This document shows, in pieces, positions 43,922 to 52,890 of a stretch of 64,000 nt of DNA. The stretch is from Xanthobacteraceae bacterium (GTDB lineage: Bacteria; Pseudomonadota; Alphaproteobacteria; Rhizobiales; Xanthobacteraceae): NCBI GenBank assembly GCA_022841625.1, contig JALHRD010000020.1, positions 39,735-103,734 of the forward strand, read 5' to 3'. A program made the translations under genes and the position numbers. The notes beneath the pieces are model-generated. The model ran no database searches. It was not told the DNA's origin and saw only the letters and a list, made by a program, of their open reading frames with translations. Position 1 is the stretch's first letter. Every line of letters starts with the position of its first letter.

Positions 43922-44503
43922 ATGCCAATCGTTCGAAGTCTTGTCGATGAGGCCCAGCTGGCGACGCTGATGCAGGCGGCCCAACGCGGGGACGACCGTG
44001 CTTATCAACGGCTGCTGTCCGATATCGTGCCGCGGCTGCGTTTTCTGATCCGCAAGTGGCGTCCGTTTCTACAGGCGAGCGACATTGAGGATCTTGTGCA
44101 GGACGCTTTGCTCTCGCTGCACGCGGTGCGGGCCACCTACGATCCGCAGCGGCCGTTCATGCCCTGGTTGCTCGCAATCGTGCGCAACCGCATGGCGGAC
44201 GGCGGTCGCCGCTATGTGCGCCGCAAGGCCCATGAGGTGCAAGTTGCGCAGTTGCCTGTAACCTTTTCGGACGATCAGGCAAATAATGACGCGAATACCT
44301 ACCGCGATCCGGAAGCGCTGCGGCGCGCGGTGGCAGACCTTCCCAAAGGGCAGCGCATTGCGATTGAAATGCTGAAACTGCGCGAATTGTCGCTCAAGGA
44401 GGTCGCGGCCCATACCGGAACCAGCGTCGGTGCGCTGAAAGTGTCCGTCCATCGTGGCATGGTGGCCTTGCGCAAGGCATTGGTGAAAGGTAAGTCGCGG
44501 TGA
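43922..44503 (+). CDS. sigF: ECF sigma factor, SigF-like
   Basis: The 193-aa RNA polymerase sigma factor has region 2 (LLSDIVPRLRFLIRKWRPFLQASDIEDLVQDALLSLHAVRATYDPQRPFMPWLLAIVRNRMAD) and region 4 (LPKGQRIAIEMLKLRELSLKEVAAHTGTSVGALKVSVHRGMVALRKAL). It overlaps its likely anti-sigma gene (nrsF) by 4 nt. SigF-NrsF of Caulobacter controls the gig/bufferin operon, which lies divergently here. The ATG at 43922 is preferred to a TTG at 43913. Confidence 0.92.
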   Translation: MPIVRSLVDEAQLATLMQAAQRGDDRAYQRLLSDIVPRLRFLIRKWRPFLQASDIEDLVQDALLSLHAVRATYDPQRPFMPWLLAIVRNRMADGGRRYVRRKAHEVQVAQLPVTFSDDQANNDANTYRDPEALRRAVADLPKGQRIAIEMLKLRELSLKEVAAHTGTSVGALKVSVHRGMVALRKALVKGKSR

Positions 44504-45198
44504 CAGCGGACAGGCTGATCGTACAACTGGTCACCGGCCTTGAGGCGACGCGGTCGCTGCCGCCGCCGTGGCTGCGGACCGCGCGTTGGTTGGCGCTGTC
44601 GCTGTTGTTCGTCGTGCTGGTCGTCATCGTAGCGTCGCCCCGTGGCGACCTGATGGTCAAATTGACCGAAACTCGTTTCTTGATCGAACAGGCCGCCGCA
44701 TTGCTGACCGCGGTCGCCGCGGCCTATGCGGCATTTGCCTCGACCATCCCCGGCGCCAGCCGCAAGGTCATCTTGGTTCCGGTGGTGCCGCTTGCGGTCT
44801 GGCTCGGCGCGCTCGGCCAGGGATGCCTCGATAGGTGGATCGGCGCCGGGCTGGAAGGTCTTGCACTGCAACCGGATTGGATGTGCTTCCCGAACATCGC
44901 GCTGGTTGGATCGATCCCGGCGGTCGCCATGGTGGCGATGTTGCGGCGCGGCGCGCCGCTGACGCCGCGGGTGACCATTGCGGTCGGCGCGCTGGCGGCA
45001 GCCGGGCTTGGCAACTTCGGCCTTCGGATGTTCCATCCCCAGGATGCCGGCATCATGGTGTTGGTCTGGCAGGTTGGCAGCGTCTTGATCCTTTCGGCGC
45101 TCGCCGGATTGGTCGGCCGCTGGCTGTTCAATTGGAACTTGGTTGCGCGACAAGCGTTGCGGAAACCGCGCTATTTCAGCGGTGCATCCGGTTCCTGA
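44500..45198 (+). CDS. nrsF: NrsF-like membrane anti-sigma factor (DUF1109)
   Basis: A 232-aa protein with six predicted helices (LALSLLFVVLVVIVA, AAALLTAVAAAYAAFA, VILVPVVPLAVWLGALG, ALVGSIPAVAMVAML and two more). Start is a GTG overlapping the sigma stop. It resembles NrsF (DUF1109), which holds SigF at the membrane and releases it through cysteine chemistry; Cys109 (GQGCLDR) and Cys129 (DWMCFPN) lie in periplasm-facing loops and are candidate sensing residues. Confidence 0.88.
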   Translation: MTADRLIVQLVTGLEATRSLPPPWLRTARWLALSLLFVVLVVIVASPRGDLMVKLTETRFLIEQAAALLTAVAAAYAAFASTIPGASRKVILVPVVPLAVWLGALGQGCLDRWIGAGLEGLALQPDWMCFPNIALVGSIPAVAMVAMLRRGAPLTPRVTIAVGALAAAGLGNFGLRMFHPQDAGIMVLVWQVGSVLILSALAGLVGRWLFNWNLVARQALRKPRYFSGASGS

Positions 45199-45249
45199 AA
45201 CCAGGCCGGGGTCTTGTCGCCGACGCGGGTGGCCGCCGTAGTGGGCGCC

Positions 45250-45894
45250 TCACGCCGCTTCGTTGAACTGAGTCTGCACCGATGTCTCGTAGGCCAGCAA
45301 TTTCTGGACGCTCGGGCGGGCCTTGATCCGTTCGAAAAACGCTTGGCAATTCGGAAAGCCGGACAGGCTGACGTCGAGTTGCAAACCGCGGCGGATGCAC
45401 CAGAAGAAATGCGCGTCGGCCGCGGTGAAATGGTCGAAGAAGAATTCGCGGCCGGCAAGCAGCCCTTCGGCGATCTGGTAGTTCTCGAACAGAATATCCT
45501 TGGAAAACTTGACGACGCTTGCCTCCGCGCCCGGCAGATCGCACACCCGCGCCGGGCCGTTGATCCGCGACAGATAGGGGTGAATGCCTGACGCGCACCA
45601 TGACAGGATCGAGATCGCCTTGAGCTCCTGCCACGGGTCGGACGGCAGCAGCTTGGCCTGCGGAAAGTTGCGGGCAATCCAGAGCTGAATTGCCACACTT
45701 TCGCTCAACGGCTGCCCGTCCACCAGCAGCAGCGGCACTTTGTGCTTGGGGTTAAGCTTGAGATAGTCCGGCGATCTGTTCTGGCCCGTGCGGAAATTGA
45801 GCGGCCGAACCTCAAACGTCGCATTGGCCTCGGTCAGCGTGACATAGGGCGCCAGCGCGCAGGTGTTCGGGGCGTAGTAGAGGAGGATTTCCAT
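45250..45894 (-). CDS. Glutathione S-transferase family protein
   Basis: A 214-aa GST: N-terminal thioredoxin-like domain MEILLYYAPNTCALAPYVTLTEANATFEVRPLNFRTGQNRSPDYLKLNPKHKVPLLLVDGQPLSESVAIQLWIA with the cis-Pro KVPLL and the glutathione-binding ES pair, then an alpha-helical domain. AGGAGGA precedes the ATG at 45894. It follows atpE on the same strand by about 115 nt; a functional link to it is not apparent. Confidence 0.9.
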   Translation of the reverse strand: MEILLYYAPNTCALAPYVTLTEANATFEVRPLNFRTGQNRSPDYLKLNPKHKVPLLLVDGQPLSESVAIQLWIARNFPQAKLLPSDPWQELKAISILSWCASGIHPYLSRINGPARVCDLPGAEASVVKFSKDILFENYQIAEGLLAGREFFFDHFTAADAHFFWCIRRGLQLDVSLSGFPNCQAFFERIKARPSVQKLLAYETSVQTQFNEAA

Positions 45895-46009
45895 CGGATG
45901 CTCCAAAGAACGCGACCACAATACAACCATTCGATCACAATCCGACGCAAAGTAAAGCGCTCGCGCCGCAAGGACGACAGCGACGGAGAACCCTCAGCCT
46001 TCGGGTTGG

Positions 46010-46237
46010 CTACAGCACGAACATCATGATCAGGATGAGGATAAGCGCGAACAGGGCGATCGCTTCCGTCAACGCAAAGCCAAGCAGGCCGATCTGCTGA
46101 ACCGCGTCGCGGGAACCGGGATTGCGCGCCACCGAACTGATCCAGTCAGAGAAGATCTTGCCGAGCGCAAGCGCTACCGCGGCGAGCGGAATCATCGCAA
46201 TCGAAATAGCTATGTATTTTACCGCCAGATCGGACAT
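46010..46237 (-). CDS. atpE: F0 ATP synthase subunit c, isolated copy
   Basis: A 75-aa two-helix proteolipid with ion-binding Glu58 in LLGFALTEAIALFALILILIMMF and the polar loop ARNPGSRD. Helix 1 carries A20-x-A22-x-A24-x-G26 (AAVALALGKIF) in place of the usual GxGxGxG. No Na+ signature is seen (no Ser/Thr after the Glu), so it is probably a proton-type subunit. Only atpB accompanies it; subunits b, delta and the F1 genes are absent here, and a GST gene follows. Confidence 0.88.
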   Translation of the reverse strand: MSDLAVKYIAISIAMIPLAAVALALGKIFSDWISSVARNPGSRDAVQQIGLLGFALTEAIALFALILILIMMFVL

Positions 46238-46262
46238 CGTGCTTTGTACCTTCCTTAGTGCC

Positions 46263-47027
46263 TCAGTGACTTTCGATCGCCGAACGCAGATAGACGCTGG
46301 TCAGCAGAATGAAGATGTAGGATTGAATGAGCACCACGATCACCTCGAAGGCGAAGAAAATGATCATCATTGCGATTGGCAATAGCGCGGCGATATATCC
46401 AATCGCTCCCATTCGTTCGGTCATCATCACGGCAAAATCACCGAACAGCTTGATCAGCATGTGACCTGCAAACATGTTGGCAAATAGCCGAACCCCAAGC
46501 GTAACGGGTCGCGCCATATAGGAGACGAGTTCCACCAGGACGATGATTGGGGCAATTGCGCCGGGTGTGCCGGCGGGGAGAAACTGCCGGAAGAAGCCCA
46601 GGCCGTGCAGCCGTAGTCCGGTATCGATCACATAGACGAAGACCAGAAGGGCCATCGCGCCGGTGACGACCAAATGGGTCGCGAACGTCTCCTTCATCGG
46701 GGACAGGCCGATTAACGTGCCAAACAGGATGAAGAGAAAGAGCGTGAAGATGAAAGGAACATGCGTTCTGGCGTCGGGGCCAGCGGTCTCGGTGACGGTC
46801 TTTTCGACAAATGTATAAAGCATTTCGGCGCCGGCCTGGACTCGGCCCGGGATCATCTGGGGTCGACGCGTGATCATGATTAAGGAGCCACCGATCACGA
46901 AGGTCGTGACCAGCATGGCAGATGACACATTTGTGAAAGAGACGTCGAAACCGAAGAGCTTGAGCGGCACCCAGACTTCGATCTCGAATTGCCGGATGGC
47001 GTAGAGAGCGGAAGGATCGGAAGCCAT
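46263..47027 (-). CDS. atpB: F0 ATP synthase subunit a, isolated copy
   Basis: A 254-aa membrane subunit with five to six helices and the essential Arg180 in ARPVTLGVRLFANMFAGHMLIKLF, needed to release protons from the c-ring. The N-terminus IRQFEIEVWVPLKLFGFDVSFTN fits alphaproteobacterial AtpB. It precedes atpE by 25 nt. No atpI or atpF genes lie near, unlike the usual atpI-B-E-F'-F order. The ATG at 47027 is preferred to TTG at 47033. Confidence 0.9.
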   Translation of the reverse strand: MASDPSALYAIRQFEIEVWVPLKLFGFDVSFTNVSSAMLVTTFVIGGSLIMITRRPQMIPGRVQAGAEMLYTFVEKTVTETAGPDARTHVPFIFTLFLFILFGTLIGLSPMKETFATHLVVTGAMALLVFVYVIDTGLRLHGLGFFRQFLPAGTPGAIAPIIVLVELVSYMARPVTLGVRLFANMFAGHMLIKLFGDFAVMMTERMGAIGYIAALLPIAMMIIFFAFEVIVVLIQSYIFILLTSVYLRSAIESH

Positions 47028-47284
47028 TGTCAACTGCGCCCCAATCGGTTCGGCAAGAGCTGCACTCCAAACGTGGCGCAGCCACCGTCCCGGTTGGGGC
47101 GGCGGAGCGTCCTCACATGATCGATCAGATAGTCAGCGATTGCAGAAAGGGCAGTGCTTTCTCATCTGCCAATGACAGCCATGAGAATTCGCGATAGGAC
47201 GGGCAGGCCGCTGTTGGGCGATGTTTGAGCGACGAGCACGCAAGGCGGCCCATTCATTGGAATGCGCCGCCTTGCGCGGAGGCC

Positions 47285-48499
47285 TTACGGGGCCTGTGAG
47301 CGATCGACCACCGCGCCGCGCAGCACCACCGAAGCGAGGCGCCGCGTGTTGGTGATGTTGTCCAACGGATTGGCGTCGAGCACGATGAAGTCGGCGCTCT
47401 TGCCGGCTGCGAGCGTGCCGGCGTCCTCGATCTGCATGAACGCGGCGCCGGTGCTGGTTGCTGCGACCAGCACTTGCATCGGCGTCATGCCGGCGAGCAC
47501 CATGTCTTCCATTTCCTCATGCGCACCCCATGGGCGGTTGCCGTCGGTGCCCATGGTGATGCGGACTCCGGTGGTATTCATCCTGGCGAGATTGCGGGCC
47601 TGAATGCCGTGGAACGCCTGGGTTTTTGGGCGATCGGTATTTTCGGCTTCGAGCTTGGCGAATTCGTCGGCCGACATGCCGGCGCGCATCCAGCTCCGAT
47701 CGACCTTCACGCCGCGATCTGGCAGGTTTGGTATCACGAACATGCTCGCGCGCTGCTTGAACAGGTTCAAGGTCTCGTCGTCGAAGTCGACGTCGCGCAC
47801 GCCATGCGCCAAGGAGTAGATGCCGGCGCGCATCAGACCCTTGGCGTCAGTCATATTGAAAATGTGGGCGGTGACGCGGAGATTGAACTTCTTGGCTTCC
47901 TCGATGATGGCGGTGTATTGCGACGGCGTTATCTTGTCGACTTTGCCATCGCGGTTATCGACCCAGAACTTGATGATGTCGGCCTTCCATGCCGCATTTT
48001 GTTGAACCGCCTTGCGGGCTTCGTCATCGCTGTTGATCTGGAACGTCGGACGCAGCGGTTCGGTCCGGGTGATGCCGCGGCCGGCGCTGAAGAAGCGCGC
48101 GGCGCCGGGAATCGTTTCGCTGCGCATCGGCAGCAATTCGACATTGTCGGTGCCCATGCTGACGGCGGCGCTGACGCCCCAATAGGCGCGCTGCTTCAGG
48201 TCGCGGATCATGGTCTCGCGTTTGCCGGTGAGGTGCACATGGGTGTCGATGATCGTCGGCATCACGGTCTTGCCGGTGAGGCTGACGCGCTTGGCGCCGG
48301 CCGGCACTTTGACATCGGCGGCGGCGCCGGCCTGCGTGATCCGCGTGCCGTCGACGACCAGCGTTCCATTCTCGATCACGCGGCCGTCGCCCATGATCAG
48401 TCGGGCGCCCTCATAGGCGGTTTGCGCGTGCGACGATGTCGTGAAGCCGGCAAGAACAGCGAGCGTGGCTGCCGCGGCGGCGGCATTTACGCGGTTCAT
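47285..48499 (-). CDS. Exported metal-dependent amidohydrolase (imidazolonepropionase-like)
   Basis: A 404-aa amidohydrolase with a signal peptide (NAAAAAATLAVLAGFTTSSHAQ). The first metal motif is IDTHVHL (His87, His89), with later metal ligands in VTAHIFN, LAHGVRD and ITMGTDGNRPWG. The family includes prolidases, imidazolonepropionases and phosphotriesterase-like enzymes, so substrate is unknown. It stands alone, followed by the atpB operon on the same strand after a 257-bp gap. Confidence 0.86.
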   Translation of the reverse strand: MNRVNAAAAAATLAVLAGFTTSSHAQTAYEGARLIMGDGRVIENGTLVVDGTRITQAGAAADVKVPAGAKRVSLTGKTVMPTIIDTHVHLTGKRETMIRDLKQRAYWGVSAAVSMGTDNVELLPMRSETIPGAARFFSAGRGITRTEPLRPTFQINSDDEARKAVQQNAAWKADIIKFWVDNRDGKVDKITPSQYTAIIEEAKKFNLRVTAHIFNMTDAKGLMRAGIYSLAHGVRDVDFDDETLNLFKQRASMFVIPNLPDRGVKVDRSWMRAGMSADEFAKLEAENTDRPKTQAFHGIQARNLARMNTTGVRITMGTDGNRPWGAHEEMEDMVLAGMTPMQVLVAATSTGAAFMQIEDAGTLAAGKSADFIVLDANPLDNITNTRRLASVVLRGAVVDRSQAP

Positions 48500-48650
48500 T
48501 GGATCCTCCCATTATTTGTTATTTGGCCCATCATTGTAGCGCGTCCAGAGGTTGAGGGGGAGGGGCTCCCCGGCATCCGGCGAGCGGTCTATGATGAGCG
48601 GTAAGCGAGCGCGCCGGATCAAGCAGGCGCGCCGTCGGGGAGGCCCACGC

Positions 48651-49622
48651 ATGCGAATCCTCGGTCTGGCTGTTGCGGGCGTGCTGATAGCGGCGGCAAT
48701 GAGCGCTGCTTCGCAGGCCGGCGCGCAAGCCTATCCATCGAAGCAGATCGATCTGGTGGTGCCGTTCGTCGCGGGCGGCACCACCGACAATATCGCCCGC
48801 CTGATGGCGCAGCGCTTCAACGAGAGCTGGTCGCAGACCGTGATCGTCAACAATCGGCCGGGCGCCGGCAGTGCGATTGGCACCGCGGCGGTGGCACGGT
48901 CGGCGCCCGACGGCCATACGCTTCTGGTGACAACCTTTGCCTTTGCCGCGGTTCCGGCATTGCAAAAGATCGCCTTTGATCCGATCAAGGACTTCGCGCC
49001 AATCACCGAATTGGCTTCGCTGCCGATGATGCTGGTGGTGCATCCGTCGATTCCCGCCAAGTCTCTGAAGGAGTTGATCGCGCTGGCCAAGGCGACGCCC
49101 GGCGGATTGGATTATGCGACATCGGGCCCCGGCACCTCGACGCATCTCGCGGCGGAGATGTTCAATATGATGGCCGGCGTTCGCTTGGTGCATGTGCCCT
49201 ACAAGGGCAATGCCGAAGTGTTCAACGCGCTGCTCGGCGGCCACATCAAGATACATTTCAGCCTGGTGCCGAGCGGCATCGCCCATGTGCGGGCCGGCAC
49301 TTTGCGGGTGCTCGCCGTCACCGGCGAAAAGCGCCTGCCGTATTTGCCGGATGTGCCGACCATCGCCGAGTCCGGCTTCCCCGGTTATGAGATCAGTTCT
49401 TGGCAAGGTGTGTTTGCGCCCGCCGGCACCAGGCCGGACATTGTCGGCAAGATCAATGGCGAACTGATCGATCTGCTCAAGACGCCGGCGATGCGCGAGC
49501 GCATGGCGAAAGAGGGCGCCGATCCGGTCGGCAGCACGCCGCCGCAGTTTGCCGCGCGCGTGGCGAGCGAAGTCGACAAATGGTCGAAGGTCGCCAAGGC
49601 CGCGGGTCTGACGGCGAACTGA
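48651..49622 (+). CDS. TctC/Bug-family binding protein
   Basis: The 323-aa exported receptor (MRILGLAVAGVLIAAAMSAASQAGAQA) has YPSKQIDLVVPFVAGGTTDNIARLMAQRF, VIVNNRPGAGSAIGTAAVARSAPDGHTLLV and GVFAPAGTRPDIVGKI. GGGAGG is 8 nt before the ATG; upstream in-frame starts are ignored. It converges on the acyl-CoA dehydrogenase operon, whose substrate it may capture. Third TctC-like protein in the window. Confidence 0.87.
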   Translation: MRILGLAVAGVLIAAAMSAASQAGAQAYPSKQIDLVVPFVAGGTTDNIARLMAQRFNESWSQTVIVNNRPGAGSAIGTAAVARSAPDGHTLLVTTFAFAAVPALQKIAFDPIKDFAPITELASLPMMLVVHPSIPAKSLKELIALAKATPGGLDYATSGPGTSTHLAAEMFNMMAGVRLVHVPYKGNAEVFNALLGGHIKIHFSLVPSGIAHVRAGTLRVLAVTGEKRLPYLPDVPTIAESGFPGYEISSWQGVFAPAGTRPDIVGKINGELIDLLKTPAMRERMAKEGADPVGSTPPQFAARVASEVDKWSKVAKAAGLTAN

Positions 49623-49632
49623 CATCGGCTGC

Positions 49633-50823
49633 TCATAAATCCGACAATCCAAGGATGCCGTCGGTCAGGTCGGCGCTGGTCATCAGCCGCTTGCCGATCA
49701 GATCGCGCAAGGTTTCGGAGGTACCGCCGCCGAGGCTGCCGTAGCGCGCTCCGCGATAAAGCCGCGACACCAGGCAATCGTCAGTGAAGCCGTAGCCGCC
49801 GAACACCTGCACCGCTTCGCTGGTGACGCGCAGTGACATTTCGTTACAGAACACCTTGGCCTGGGCGGCGAGCAGCGGATCGGGAAACGGATCGGCGCTG
49901 GCACAGGCGCGGTACAACAAGCCGCGCCCGGCTTCGATGTCGTTGAACATGTCGGCAAGCTTCCAGCGCATGCCCTGGAATTCGCCGATCGGCCGGTTGA
50001 ACGCGGTGCGCGCGCGGGCGTAGCGCAGCGCCTCGTCGAAGGCGCCTTCCGCAAGCCCGAGCGAAATGCTGGGGTTGAGGCAGCGTTGAGTGTTGAAGGC
50101 GGACAACAGCTTTTTGAGTCCGCCCTCGCCCAGCAGAAGATTTTCGGCCGGGAGTTCGCAATCCTCGAACCGAACCTCGTGCAGATACTCGCCGCCCATG
50201 GTGTGAAACTTGCCGGACAGCACCAGGCCGGGCGTATCCTTTTCCACCAAGACGCAGCCGATGCCGTCGCGGCCGGGCGTGCCGTCGATGCGGGTGAATA
50301 CCACAAAGGCGCGGGCTTCCTCGGCGCGGCTGCAAAGCGTCTTGACGCCTTTGAGACGCAGCGTCGCGCCGCGCCGTTGGGTGTTGGTGGTGTAGTTCGC
50401 GACATCGGTGCCGGCATGCGGTTCGGTCATGCAGATCGCGAGAATGCATTCGCCCTTGCATACGGCCGGCAGCAGCCGGCGTTTGACCGTTTCGGGAGCA
50501 TAGGTCGCGATGATGCGGGTCTGCACGCCGACTTCGCCCAACACCGCCATCGCGGTGACATAACAACCCTTGGCGATTTCTTCGAGCACCAGCGCGGTGT
50601 CAAACACGGCGAATTCCGAGCCGCCATAGGTCTGCGGCACTGCCATGCCGAGAACGCCGATATCGGCGAGCGCCCGGATATTGTCCCACGGAAACGCGCC
50701 GTTCATATAGGCGAGGCCGCGCTCCTTGAATTGACTCTGGGTCAGTTCGCGAACGGTGCCGACGATCTGGCGTTGCTCGTCGGTCAGCTTGAAACGAAAT
50801 GCATCCGTCATCGATGTGCTCAT
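49633..50823 (-). CDS. Acyl-CoA dehydrogenase
   Basis: A 396-aa flavoprotein: N-terminal FKLTDEQRQIVGTVRELTQSQF, the substrate/FAD loop ILAICMTEPHAGTDVANYTT, and C-terminal QAKVFCNEMSLRVTSEAVQVFGGYGFTDDCLVSRLYRGARYGSLGGGTSETLRDLIGKRL. The catalytic base position near the C-terminus reads GGGTSETLR, where short-chain enzymes have G-T-x-E. It is last in an operon with CoA-ligase subunits, so it oxidises the thioester they make. Electron acceptor presumed to be ETF. Confidence 0.9.
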   Translation of the reverse strand: MSTSMTDAFRFKLTDEQRQIVGTVRELTQSQFKERGLAYMNGAFPWDNIRALADIGVLGMAVPQTYGGSEFAVFDTALVLEEIAKGCYVTAMAVLGEVGVQTRIIATYAPETVKRRLLPAVCKGECILAICMTEPHAGTDVANYTTNTQRRGATLRLKGVKTLCSRAEEARAFVVFTRIDGTPGRDGIGCVLVEKDTPGLVLSGKFHTMGGEYLHEVRFEDCELPAENLLLGEGGLKKLLSAFNTQRCLNPSISLGLAEGAFDEALRYARARTAFNRPIGEFQGMRWKLADMFNDIEAGRGLLYRACASADPFPDPLLAAQAKVFCNEMSLRVTSEAVQVFGGYGFTDDCLVSRLYRGARYGSLGGGTSETLRDLIGKRLMTSADLTDGILGLSDL

Positions 50824-50834
50824 CGTATTGTCGG

Positions 50835-51764
50835 TTATCGCACCGGCTGCGTGATTGCAGCTGCCGGGGCCATCGTTCCCGCGACATCCTCAACGATATC
50901 CCGCATGGTCGCATGGACGCGAACGCCGGCGGCGCCGAGCGCGGCGGTTTTCGATGCCGCGGTGCCGCGCGTGCCATGGATCAGCGCGCCGGCATGGCCC
51001 ATGGTGACGCCCTCGGGCGCGGTTGCGCCGGCGAGAATGGCAAACACCGGCTTGGAAAATCGCGCGCGGATCAGTGCATCGGCGAGGTCCTCTTCCTCGC
51101 TGCCGCCGATTTCGCCGATCACCAGCAGCGCCCGCGTTTCGGCGCGCTGTTGAAACAATGGAACGAGATCGCCAAAACGCGCGCCCTTGACCGGGTCGCC
51201 GCCGCCGCCGATCCACAGCGACTGGCCGATGCCGCGCTGCGCCAGCCGATAGCAAAGCTCATAGGACAGGGTGCCGCTTTTCGAGACCACGCCAAGCGGC
51301 CCCGGGATCAGCGCCGTGTCGGGCAGGAAACCGATCTTCATGCGGCCCGGAATCGCGATGCCCGGTGTCGAGGGGCCGATCAGGATTGCGTCATGCGCGC
51401 GCGCCATTTGCACGATTTTGAGAGCGTCATGCACCGGCACGCCTTCGGTGACTGCGACCAGAAGCGCAATGCCGCCAGCCAGCGCATCCTCCACCGCGGC
51501 CAGCACATTGAGCGGCGGCACCATGATCAGGCTGGCGCGCGCGGCGGTTCGCGCGACCGCCTCGCGACATGATCCAAACACCGGGATACTGCCGATCGGA
51601 TCGCGTGCCGCCGACGCGGAGGCGACCACGCCACCAACCAGATTGGTTCCGTAGCGCTGCATCAATTGCGCATGGGTGCGGCCGGCGCGTCCGGTGATGC
51701 CTTGAATAATGACCGGCACATTTGGCTCGAACAATGTACTATCCACGGCGGATGTCCTTGCCAT
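50835..51764 (-). CDS. Succinyl-CoA synthetase alpha-like CoA ligase subunit
   Basis: A 309-aa SucD-like subunit: nucleotide-CoA binding VIIQGITGRAGRTHAQLMQRYGTNLVGGVV, VGVVSKSGTLSYEL, GQSLWIGGGGDPVKG and the phosphohistidine loop EGVTMGHAGALIHGTRG (His257). It is not the housekeeping enzyme, which would sit with sucAB/mdh. With the overlapping beta-like subunit it likely forms a dicarboxylate:CoA ligase of the malate/itaconate type. Confidence 0.88.
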   Translation of the reverse strand: MARTSAVDSTLFEPNVPVIIQGITGRAGRTHAQLMQRYGTNLVGGVVASASAARDPIGSIPVFGSCREAVARTAARASLIMVPPLNVLAAVEDALAGGIALLVAVTEGVPVHDALKIVQMARAHDAILIGPSTPGIAIPGRMKIGFLPDTALIPGPLGVVSKSGTLSYELCYRLAQRGIGQSLWIGGGGDPVKGARFGDLVPLFQQRAETRALLVIGEIGGSEEEDLADALIRARFSKPVFAILAGATAPEGVTMGHAGALIHGTRGTAASKTAALGAAGVRVHATMRDIVEDVAGTMAPAAAITQPVR

Positions 51765-52881
51765 CGAGCGCGGCCAAAGTCAGCGCAATGGCGCGATCGA
51801 GATCGGGCTCGAGCGTCACCGTGAGGCCCGAACTGGCAAGAATCTGCCGCGCCTGATCGAGATTGCGACCGATCAAACGGGCAACGATCGGCACGCGCAG
51901 TTCCGGCACGGCTTGCGCGGCCTGCACCAAAAGGTTGGCGAATTCGGCAAGGTCGGTAATGCCGGCGAAAATGTTCACCAGCGCGACCCTGACGCTCGGG
52001 CGCGACGCAATCCAGCGCATCACCGCGATCAGCCGTGCCGGATCGCCGCGGAACTGGCCGGAGCGGATGTCGCAGAAATTCAAGGGGCGCCGACCTTGCG
52101 CCTTCAGTTCGTCGATGAGCTGCATGCTCAAGCCCGCCCCGGTGGTGATCAGACCGATCTCGCCACGCGGATCGACCTCGACATAGTCGAAACCATGGGT
52201 GAGCTTGCGCGCGCTTTCGGGATAAATGTCGGGATGCCGTTCCAATAGCGCATGGATCGCGGGCTGCCGTTCGATCGCATTGTCATCGATGACAAGCTTA
52301 ATGTCACCGATCAGCCAGCTTCCGTCGGCGCGAATGAACAGCGGATTGACCTCAAGCAGGAGCGCTTCGTAACGCTGAAAGAGATCGGCGAGCTTGGGTG
52401 CGACATCGATCAGAGCATTGCGCACCGATGGTGGCAGCCCGTCGCAAAGCGTTCTTGCCGTGTTTTCGATCTGGTCAGGCTGCGTCAGCGCCGAGCGGGT
52501 ATCGGCCTGCGTCTCCACATCGACGCCGCCTTGCGCCGCGACCAACAGCCGCAAGCACGCAGCCTCGGCATCGATCGACAGGCTGACATAGGTTTCGCGC
52601 TCAAACGCGACGCGCTGTTCGATGCGAAAGCCATGAATGGTCTTGCCGTTGAGCATGGCGCGATCGAATCCGGCAATGAGGCGGGCGGCTTCGTCGCGTG
52701 AGGCCGCCGGTAAAACCCCGCCCGCCTTGCCGCGCCCGCCGGCGGCGACTTGCGCCTTTATCATCAGCGGTCCGTCGGGCGCATGGCCGAGATTGCCACT
52801 GGCGGTCACGAACACGCCGCTTGGCACGGGAATGCCGTGCGGCGCCAGGAGTTCCTTGCCGTGATGCTCAATCAGAAACAC
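51739..52881 (-). CDS. Succinyl-CoA synthetase beta-like CoA ligase subunit
   Basis: A 380-aa ATP-grasp subunit: MFLIEHHGKELLAPHGIPVPSGVFV, MIKAQVAAGGRGKAGGV, ALLLEVNPLFIRADGSWLIGDIKLVIDDNA and DPRGEIGLITTGAGLSMQLIDEL. It overlaps the alpha-like subunit by 26 nt and follows the thiamine-diphosphate enzyme by 9 nt, so all are one transcript. The acid it activates is unknown; the upstream decarboxylase may generate or use its product. Confidence 0.88.
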   Translation of the reverse strand: MFLIEHHGKELLAPHGIPVPSGVFVTASGNLGHAPDGPLMIKAQVAAGGRGKAGGVLPAASRDEAARLIAGFDRAMLNGKTIHGFRIEQRVAFERETYVSLSIDAEAACLRLLVAAQGGVDVETQADTRSALTQPDQIENTARTLCDGLPPSVRNALIDVAPKLADLFQRYEALLLEVNPLFIRADGSWLIGDIKLVIDDNAIERQPAIHALLERHPDIYPESARKLTHGFDYVEVDPRGEIGLITTGAGLSMQLIDELKAQGRRPLNFCDIRSGQFRGDPARLIAVMRWIASRPSVRVALVNIFAGITDLAEFANLLVQAAQAVPELRVPIVARLIGRNLDQARQILASSGLTVTLEPDLDRAIALTLAALDGKDIRRG

Positions 52882-52890
52882 GTTCGGGAC

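Noticed and set aside
47474..48604. 376-aa open frame antisense to the amidohydrolase
   Set aside because: No domain and the sense gene has metal motifs and a signal peptide.
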